Source of the DNA: an uncultured Ectothiorhodospiraceae bacterium
GTDB lineage: Bacteria; Pseudomonadota; Gammaproteobacteria; CAMYNG01
Length of the DNA: 36,452 nt
Assembly: GCA_947259765.1 (NCBI GenBank)
Contig: CAMYNG010000020.1
Location: 1 to 36,452, forward strand
Direction: 5' to 3'
The stretch's first letter is position 1. Each line of letters starts with the position of its first letter. Both the position numbers and the translations under genes were made by a program. Positions 31,948 through 36,452 of the stretch are shown here, piece by piece. The notes under the pieces are model-generated. The model did no database searches. It saw only the letters and a program-made list of their open reading frames with translations, and was not told the DNA's origin.

Positions 31948-34590
31948 CTAGAGAAAGTCCCAAATATAACCGGCGCGAATAAACCAGCCTGTTTCCTGCA
32001 CGGTGCCCAGATCGAATTCACGATCCATGTTCCGGTAGCCACCCTCCAGTTCAACCTTGAAGTTCGGCAGCCAGAAATAATCGGCACGTACGCTGGGTAG
32101 TGCTGTTTTGGAAGTCGAGCCATTGGTACTCCGGCTGGAGTTCAGGCGCACTCGGGGTTGTAAGCGCCATTTCCGGCCAAGCGGAAATCGCGAACTGAAA
32201 TCGAATTGCAGCGTATCCGTGTTGTTTAGATCCGAATAGCGTAAACCGAAATTGGTTACATCTTCGAGGGTCAGCAGGTTGCTCCAGGTCACCTGGGCGA
32301 AGTAGATGTATTCCAGGCCGGTGTCGGGTAGCTCGGGCACGCCGCCGGATTCCGGAGTACCGTCGAGATCCGAAATCTGAATATCGCCATTCAACTGTAT
32401 TTTGTCGTTGAGCGGATAAGAGCCGGAGAAGGACACATTGGTGAACCGGGGAGTACGATCTCTTGCTAGTTGCCGTATCTCGTCATCAGTATAGATGTTT
32501 TCCAATTCATCCAGCGAACTCACCGGTTGTCCCAGCAATGCGTTACTTGTGGACAGTATCGGACTGTTGCGGTAGTCCACGGTGAGATTGATTATTGAGG
32601 CGTTGGGGAACAACCAGGTGCCGACAAACAGTGCCGTGTTGAGTTCGCTGTAGGAAATGTCGTAGTCGATAGATAACAATCCGTTGCGGCCCTGGTTATC
32701 GAAATAACGTAGTTCGGTGCCGAGCGCACGACGATCGAGTATTCCCGAAGCACGCTGTTCGATCGCAAAAACATTGATATCCAGCATGTTGGGTATGGCA
32801 GCCAGATCCGCACTGACACCGAGGAACTGCTTGTCGGTTTCGTTAAAGGAGCCCCCGGTTTGTTCCACCGGACTACCGGCAACGAAATTCGCCCGCCAGA
32901 ACGGGGAGAACCGGTAGTCGCCCACTGCGCCGTCAAACCGACCCAAAACCCCGTACTTATTCAGTGTTTGCCGACCCGCACGGAAACCGAACTCCGTCTT
33001 TCGGGCGTGCATATCAAAGTAAGCAGTGTTGACGCGGTTGCTGGTTTTTTCCCGGCTGGCTTCAAGAAACTCGTAACGATTGTCGCCGGTAAAAAGCACG
33101 CGCATGTCGTACTTCGTGCTGATGCGGCGGGCCTGGAACTGAATATCAGTATCCAGCGCATTGTCGATTTCCTGGTCGGTCACGACGTCATTTGAAATTT
33201 CCTCATAGCGATAGAATTGCGACAAGGAACCAAACAGATCCCATTTCGGTTTTTCTTCCGGTGGCGGTTCGGCTTCGGCGGCAACCGTGGGTTGGCTGGT
33301 TTGTCGTGCGGTAACAATGCCGTCCAGGCGTTGTTTCACTCGCGTAGCGCCATCACCTTCCGGATAGCGGCGCAGGTATTCCTCGTATTCCGCTTTGGCG
33401 TGGGCGATCTGGCCGGCGCGCTCGCGGGCCAAGCCGAGGAATTCCTGCGCTTCTGGGTGTGCAGCGGTGTCGGGACCTTCAAGCACCTTCGTGTAGATCT
33501 TAACGGCCTTGCGGTAGTCTCCGTCGATCATGGCTTGGCGCGCGGATTCCATGAGCATCTCGGTTTTCTCTGATACCGGTTCGCGCAGTGTTGATATTGG
33601 TGTACCGATGGCAGCGGCTGTCGTCGACTTGGCGACGGTTTCGGTGGCTACCGGGACGTCTTTTGTCTCGGCCTCACTATCGGCGACGGCGGGAGGCGGT
33701 ATTGCCGCTGCTTCCTGCTCCTTACTTGCAGCGATCGTGGGTGGAGGTAAAACTGTTTTTGGTTTGCTCGCTGCTTTCGGCACAGGCTTGTGTTCTGAAA
33801 ACCACTTTTCCGCCAATGGCCGTTCACTGCTGTGGATCAGATCAATCCAGGCCAACGGATAGATCTTGAGCAGTTTCTGGCGTACCTTTTCTGCTTCGGA
33901 GCGGGTACGAAAGAATCCCATGCGGCGGCGATACCATACTTTCCCTTTGATCCTTACGCGCATTGTATAGAGCTTAAACTGTTCGGCGATTTCCTTGGGG
34001 AGTTGCGGTGAGGCCTCGAGTTCCTTGAGTGACGACTGCAGATTCAATACGTAGGTGTTTACGATGGCGCCCCAGGTGGGACGATCGGTATCCTCGCCCG
34101 ACTTCACTCGCTGCGTGAACGGATCGACCAGTGTAACGGTAACGGATTTCCAGTCACTGGTCTGGCGTACGGTGAAAGCCGTGGTTTCGTTAAAGTGCAA
34201 GGTCAACGTGACGCTGTCCAGCGTACCGCTGTCCAGCACAACATTGCGTAGTAAACGGTTTTCACCTTCCTTCGCGGTGAGACTTTCTGATTCGATGGCT
34301 TCATCGAACTTTTCCTTGACCGGTGACAAGGTGATTTCGCAAAGGCGACCGGACTTGGTCGGAAAATGGCGCACGTACTGCAACGGTGTTTTGAACTTGA
34401 TATTGACGGTGGTTTTGTCCTGCCCGGTTTGAATATCCATACCACTAATCAACTTGCCGGCGGCTTGCGGCTGCGCGCTAACAAACAGCAGCAACAACTG
34501 AAGCAACAACTGAAGCAACACAATGGCAGCAAGTCGCGTTTTACCTAAGGAAACGGCAGGCAGGGGGCGCATTCGTGGCGGGTAATACAT
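31948..34590 (-). CDS. SPOR/TPR protein with C-terminal outer-membrane beta-barrel
   Basis: 880 aa, not a recognised named protein. In order: a leucine/glutamine-rich signal peptide (residues about 18-44); a beta domain (46-156) also found in the adjacent 183-aa protein; a SPOR-like domain (about 179-252, YVLNLQSS...YRRRMGFFRTRSEAEKV); a Pro/Ala-rich linker (265-335); TPR repeats (about 345-425); and from about 450 to the end alternating beta strands rich in Tyr/Arg/Asp that look like an outer-membrane barrel (FGFRAGRQTLNKYGVLGRFDG...), ending in WDFL. It is the last gene of the multiheme cytochrome unit, 17 bp after the 183-aa gene. Role inferred: an outer-membrane conduit or anchor for the cytochromes; a polysaccharide- or pilus-related porin is an alternative. 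Confidence 0.75.
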   Translation of the reverse strand: MYYPPRMRPLPAVSLGKTRLAAIVLLQLLLQLLLLFVSAQPQAAGKLISGMDIQTGQDKTTVNIKFKTPLQYVRHFPTKSGRLCEITLSPVKEKFDEAIESESLTAKEGENRLLRNVVLDSGTLDSVTLTLHFNETTAFTVRQTSDWKSVTVTLVDPFTQRVKSGEDTDRPTWGAIVNTYVLNLQSSLKELEASPQLPKEIAEQFKLYTMRVRIKGKVWYRRRMGFFRTRSEAEKVRQKLLKIYPLAWIDLIHSSERPLAEKWFSEHKPVPKAASKPKTVLPPPTIAASKEQEAAAIPPPAVADSEAETKDVPVATETVAKSTTAAAIGTPISTLREPVSEKTEMLMESARQAMIDGDYRKAVKIYTKVLEGPDTAAHPEAQEFLGLARERAGQIAHAKAEYEEYLRRYPEGDGATRVKQRLDGIVTARQTSQPTVAAEAEPPPEEKPKWDLFGSLSQFYRYEEISNDVVTDQEIDNALDTDIQFQARRISTKYDMRVLFTGDNRYEFLEASREKTSNRVNTAYFDMHARKTEFGFRAGRQTLNKYGVLGRFDGAVGDYRFSPFWRANFVAGSPVEQTGGSFNETDKQFLGVSADLAAIPNMLDINVFAIEQRASGILDRRALGTELRYFDNQGRNGLLSIDYDISYSELNTALFVGTWLFPNASIINLTVDYRNSPILSTSNALLGQPVSSLDELENIYTDDEIRQLARDRTPRFTNVSFSGSYPLNDKIQLNGDIQISDLDGTPESGGVPELPDTGLEYIYFAQVTWSNLLTLEDVTNFGLRYSDLNNTDTLQFDFSSRFPLGRKWRLQPRVRLNSSRSTNGSTSKTALPSVRADYFWLPNFKVELEGGYRNMDREFDLGTVQETGWFIRAGYIWDFL
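34490..34520. repeat. 12-bp tandem repeat inside a signal peptide
   Basis: AGCAACAACTGA twice in tandem plus a partial third copy, inside the signal-peptide part of the 880-aa gene. On the coding strand it reads repeated LLLQ. Because 12 is a multiple of three, copy-number changes would lengthen or shorten the hydrophobic core without a frameshift. Confidence 0.75.
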
Positions 34591-34607
34591 GGGACCGTCC
34601 AGGCTGC

Positions 34608-35159
34608 CTACTGGCGGGTAGAATCGGGGAGAACTTCCGATTCAACTGCAGTGGGTGCATCGGGATCGCGTTGTGGCAGTGCGGTGGGGTCACGGGCAAC
34701 GACAATATCTATGCTGCGCCAGTCGCGTCCCTGTTTGACTTCATAGGGCGTGGGTTGTTGAAACCGCACAACCAGATACCGTGTGGGTGACTGGCTGGTG
34801 TCCCAGTAAATCTCCCGCACCAGTATGCGGGCTTCCGGGGGTAACACGGCTGTTTCGTCGCGCTCAAGAAGGTCGGACGGCGCGTTACCGTATGGAACCG
34901 GGCGCAGATCGATCAACACTTCCTTTCCGGGCGACTTGGGGAAATGCCAGGCATACTGGATCGGAAAATTGAAATGAACGCGAAACGTCACCTCCGTGTC
35001 GTGTGCTTCCACATCGACCCCGTCAAAGACAAGACCCCGGACTGGTCCGGCAGTGAGGCGGGCAATACTGCCAATGATGCTGATCGCAAGTCCCAGCACG
35101 ATCAGGAAATACCATTTTCGGTTTCCCGGTTGGCGTAGCTTGACACTAAGTGGATGCAT
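34608..35159 (-). CDS. Single-pass membrane protein sharing a domain with the barrel protein
   Basis: 183 aa, unrecognised by name. One N-terminal membrane segment (residues about 16-34) is followed by a periplasmic beta-type domain (about 43-156). This domain parallels the N-terminal domain of the 880-aa protein: VDVEAHDTEVTFRVHFNFP against MDIQTGQDKTTVNIKFKTP, then QYAWHFPKSPGK against QYVRHFPTKSGR, and RDWRSIDIVV against SDWKSVTVTL. The tail is Pro/Asp-rich. It sits between the 11-heme cytochrome gene (31 bp upstream) and the barrel gene (17 bp downstream), all on one strand. It is probably an inner-membrane-anchored partner in the same complex. Confidence 0.7.
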   Translation of the reverse strand: MHPLSVKLRQPGNRKWYFLIVLGLAISIIGSIARLTAGPVRGLVFDGVDVEAHDTEVTFRVHFNFPIQYAWHFPKSPGKEVLIDLRPVPYGNAPSDLLERDETAVLPPEARILVREIYWDTSQSPTRYLVVRFQQPTPYEVKQGRDWRSIDIVVARDPTALPQRDPDAPTAVESEVLPDSTRQ

Positions 35160-35190
35160 AGTTGGTGTACTGCGAAAAATCTATACGAAA

Positions 35191-36261
35191 CTAAGGCAAT
35201 GTCGCAGCGGAGACGGAATCCCCCTCTGAGCCGAAGCGCGTTTTTGAGATCCGCCCCCGCTGATCACTGGCTAACTGAGCAGCGGATTTATTGGCCCGAG
35301 TCACGTTGTTGCGGGAGACGCGACCCGCGGAGTTCGCGGCCTGGGGTCCGGCGGGTAACCAGCTCGTCGTACGGTGGCAGTTTTGGCAATTATTATCGGC
35401 CGGCGGGTGGTTGGGTGGCTTGCCGCTTGCCGTAGTGCCGTTGTGACAAGTGAAGCAGCCGTTGGTGATTCCCTGGTGGTTAAATCCGGCTGGAATCCAG
35501 CCCGTCGTGCGATGGCAGTCTTCGCAATCGTTGTTGCTTGGAACATGGTTATTGGGTTTACCGCTTGCCGTGCTGCCGTTGTGGCATCGAACACATCCAG
35601 AAGTGATTCCGGCATGATTGAATCCGGCAGGTAGCCACGCAGTGGTGCGGTGGCAGTCTTCGCACCGGTTGCTGGTGGGCGGATGATTCCCCGGTTTACC
35701 GGTTGCTGACGCGCCGTTGTGACAAGACACACAAGACCCGGTGATGCCGTCATGACTGAAACGTGCAGGTATCCAGGCGCGTGTCGAATGACAGTCGTCA
35801 CAGGTATTGGCGCTGCGGATGTGATTGGCCGGCTTGCCGGTGGCCCTGCTACCGTTGTGGCAGTTACTACACGGGCCGATAACCGCGGCGTGATCCACTC
35901 GCGCGTTAAGCCAGGTGGTCTCCAGGTGGCAATCGTCACACTGGTTGGTACTTGGGATGTGTGATTGTGGTTTCTTGTCGGCCGAAATCGGGCTGCCTGC
36001 AGAGTGACATCCGCCACAGGTTCTTGGAATGCCTTTGAAAATGCCGCGGGTATGGCAGGCGTCGCAGGCCAGGCGAATGTGCCTGCCCGACAGGATAAAG
36101 CCGGTTGTGTCGTGATCGAAGTTTGGATCCTTGGCCGGATCCAGCGCCTGTGTCGTCGCCGAGTACATGGACAGCAACAGAAACAGAACGTATGGGACAC
36201 TCAACGAAGCATACCGAATTCCATTTCCAACTTGAGCGAGTTTGTTGTGATGCCGTCCCAT
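35191..36261 (-). CDS. Undecaheme c-type cytochrome
   Basis: 356 aa with a signal peptide (residues about 1-39) and 11 CxxCH motifs: CDACH, CGGCH, CDDCH, CSNCH, CDDCH, CVSCH, CEDCH, CVRCH, CEDCH, CFTCH, CQNCH. From the third heme on, most have a His 6-8 residues before the first Cys (NHxPxxNxC, FNHxGITxxC), so bis-His ligation is likely. Hemes lie in a repeat of about 46 residues holding two hemes, with linkers RTTAWLPAGFNH and CHNGxxAxGKPxNH. The last roughly 55 residues carry no heme. It is probably a periplasmic or surface electron carrier. ATG 36261 has AGGAGAAG upstream. It is 29 bp after another multiheme gene. Confidence 0.9.
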   Translation of the reverse strand: MGRHHNKLAQVGNGIRYASLSVPYVLFLLLSMYSATTQALDPAKDPNFDHDTTGFILSGRHIRLACDACHTRGIFKGIPRTCGGCHSAGSPISADKKPQSHIPSTNQCDDCHLETTWLNARVDHAAVIGPCSNCHNGSRATGKPANHIRSANTCDDCHSTRAWIPARFSHDGITGSCVSCHNGASATGKPGNHPPTSNRCEDCHRTTAWLPAGFNHAGITSGCVRCHNGSTASGKPNNHVPSNNDCEDCHRTTGWIPAGFNHQGITNGCFTCHNGTTASGKPPNHPPADNNCQNCHRTTSWLPAGPQAANSAGRVSRNNVTRANKSAAQLASDQRGRISKTRFGSEGDSVSAATLP

Positions 36262-36290
36262 GGGTGCTTCTCCTGATGCCTCGTTCTTCC

Positions 36291-36452
36291 TTAACGCCTA
36301 AAGTTTTTAATATCCGTAAACGATTCTGTCGTGTGGCACTGCTTGCAGTTCGGTCCAAACCGGCCATTGTGCTCGTCGTCACTTCGGTGACAGGCAACAC
36401 AGGAACGTGGTTTGGATAGAACCTTCTTGACTGCACGATTATGACAGCTGTG
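36291..36452 (-). CDS. Multiheme c-type cytochrome, C-terminal part only
   Basis: Open from the right edge to the TAA at 36291 (53 codons visible); the start lies outside the window. It contains HSCH at the edge (likely the end of a CxxCH motif), then CVACH and CKQCH, giving at least two and probably three hemes. It ends ITESFTDIKNFRR-like (TTESFTDIKNFRR). The gap to the 11-heme gene is only 29 bp, so both are probably in one operon, with this gene upstream. Which multiheme family it belongs to cannot be told from this fragment. Confidence 0.8.
   Translation of the reverse strand, partial: HSCHNRAVKKVLSKPRSCVACHRSDDEHNGRFGPNCKQCHTTESFTDIKNFRR

Noticed and set aside
35301..36200. 299-aa reverse-strand ORF in another frame of the 11-heme gene
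   Set aside because: Its apparent repeats are the out-of-frame reading of the heme repeats; the CxxCH frame has the ribosome binding site and signal peptide.
1..36452. tRNA or rRNA genes
   Set aside because: No cloverleaf-like segment with the T-loop GTTCRANNC pattern and matching stems was recognised while reading; a tRNAscan run would settle it.

Overview
This is a gammaproteobacterial chromosome segment, probably from a free-living, respiratory, possibly sulfur- or iron-oxidising lineage. The evidence is the cmoA-cmoB pair, plsY divergent from folB with uppP and cca nearby (an E. coli-like neighbourhood), REP-type repeats, and a multiheme cytochrome locus. Most of the window is moderately GC-rich. 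The main exception is an AT-rich block at about 18.3-21.0 kb.

Layout. 1-1605: 5' part of a type VI secretion vgrG on the minus strand, cut by the left edge. 1.9-6.8 kb: housekeeping genes for phospholipid (plsY), folate/pterin (folB, folK, a pteridine-reductase-like SDR), a MidA-type protein methyltransferase, undecaprenyl-PP recycling (uppP) and a VanZ-like membrane protein. 6.9-8.6 kb: cmoA-cmoB for the wobble uridine modification cmo5U. 8.6-9.2 kb: a 209-bp-period tandem repeat that copied the 3' ends of both convergent genes, cmoB and fbp. 9.2-13.1 kb (minus strand): fbp with a LacI/Cra-like operator, then an NDUFA9-like SDR, cca and VOC run. 13.4-18.3 kb: a chemoreceptor, then an aldehyde dehydrogenase and amino-acid permease pair.

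18.3-21.0 kb: an AT-rich run of small, same-strand, unrelated accessory genes: a cupin, a RibD-C/DHFR-like reductase, a methyltransferase, a DUF2846-like gene broken by an in-frame stop, and a YjbR/MmcQ protein. GTTA-type core motifs sit at four of the gene boundaries, so this may be an eroded integron cassette array without an integrase. 21.4-24.8 kb: a lipoprotein joining an alpha/beta-hydrolase-like domain, a cadherin-like domain and a C-terminal c-type heme motif, then a TauE/SafE permease and a DUF3617 protein. 24.9-25.1 kb: a 164-bp MITE-like element with perfect 30-bp inverted ends. 25.2-31.8 kb: moaA, a membrane-anchored glutamate-synthase-like FMN protein, a STAS protein, an Fe-S/FAD oxidoreductase and a Sel1/ankyrin repeat protein.

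31.9-36.45 kb (minus strand, cut by the right edge): the most interesting locus. Two multiheme c-type cytochromes (one with 11 CxxCH, one partial), a 183-aa anchored protein and an 880-aa SPOR/TPR/outer-membrane-barrel protein lie in one tightly spaced transcription unit. The last two share a related N-terminal periplasmic domain. The arrangement suggests a trans-envelope electron-transfer assembly unlike the standard MtrCAB/PioAB sets, but that function is inferred. No tRNA, rRNA or CRISPR array was recognised.
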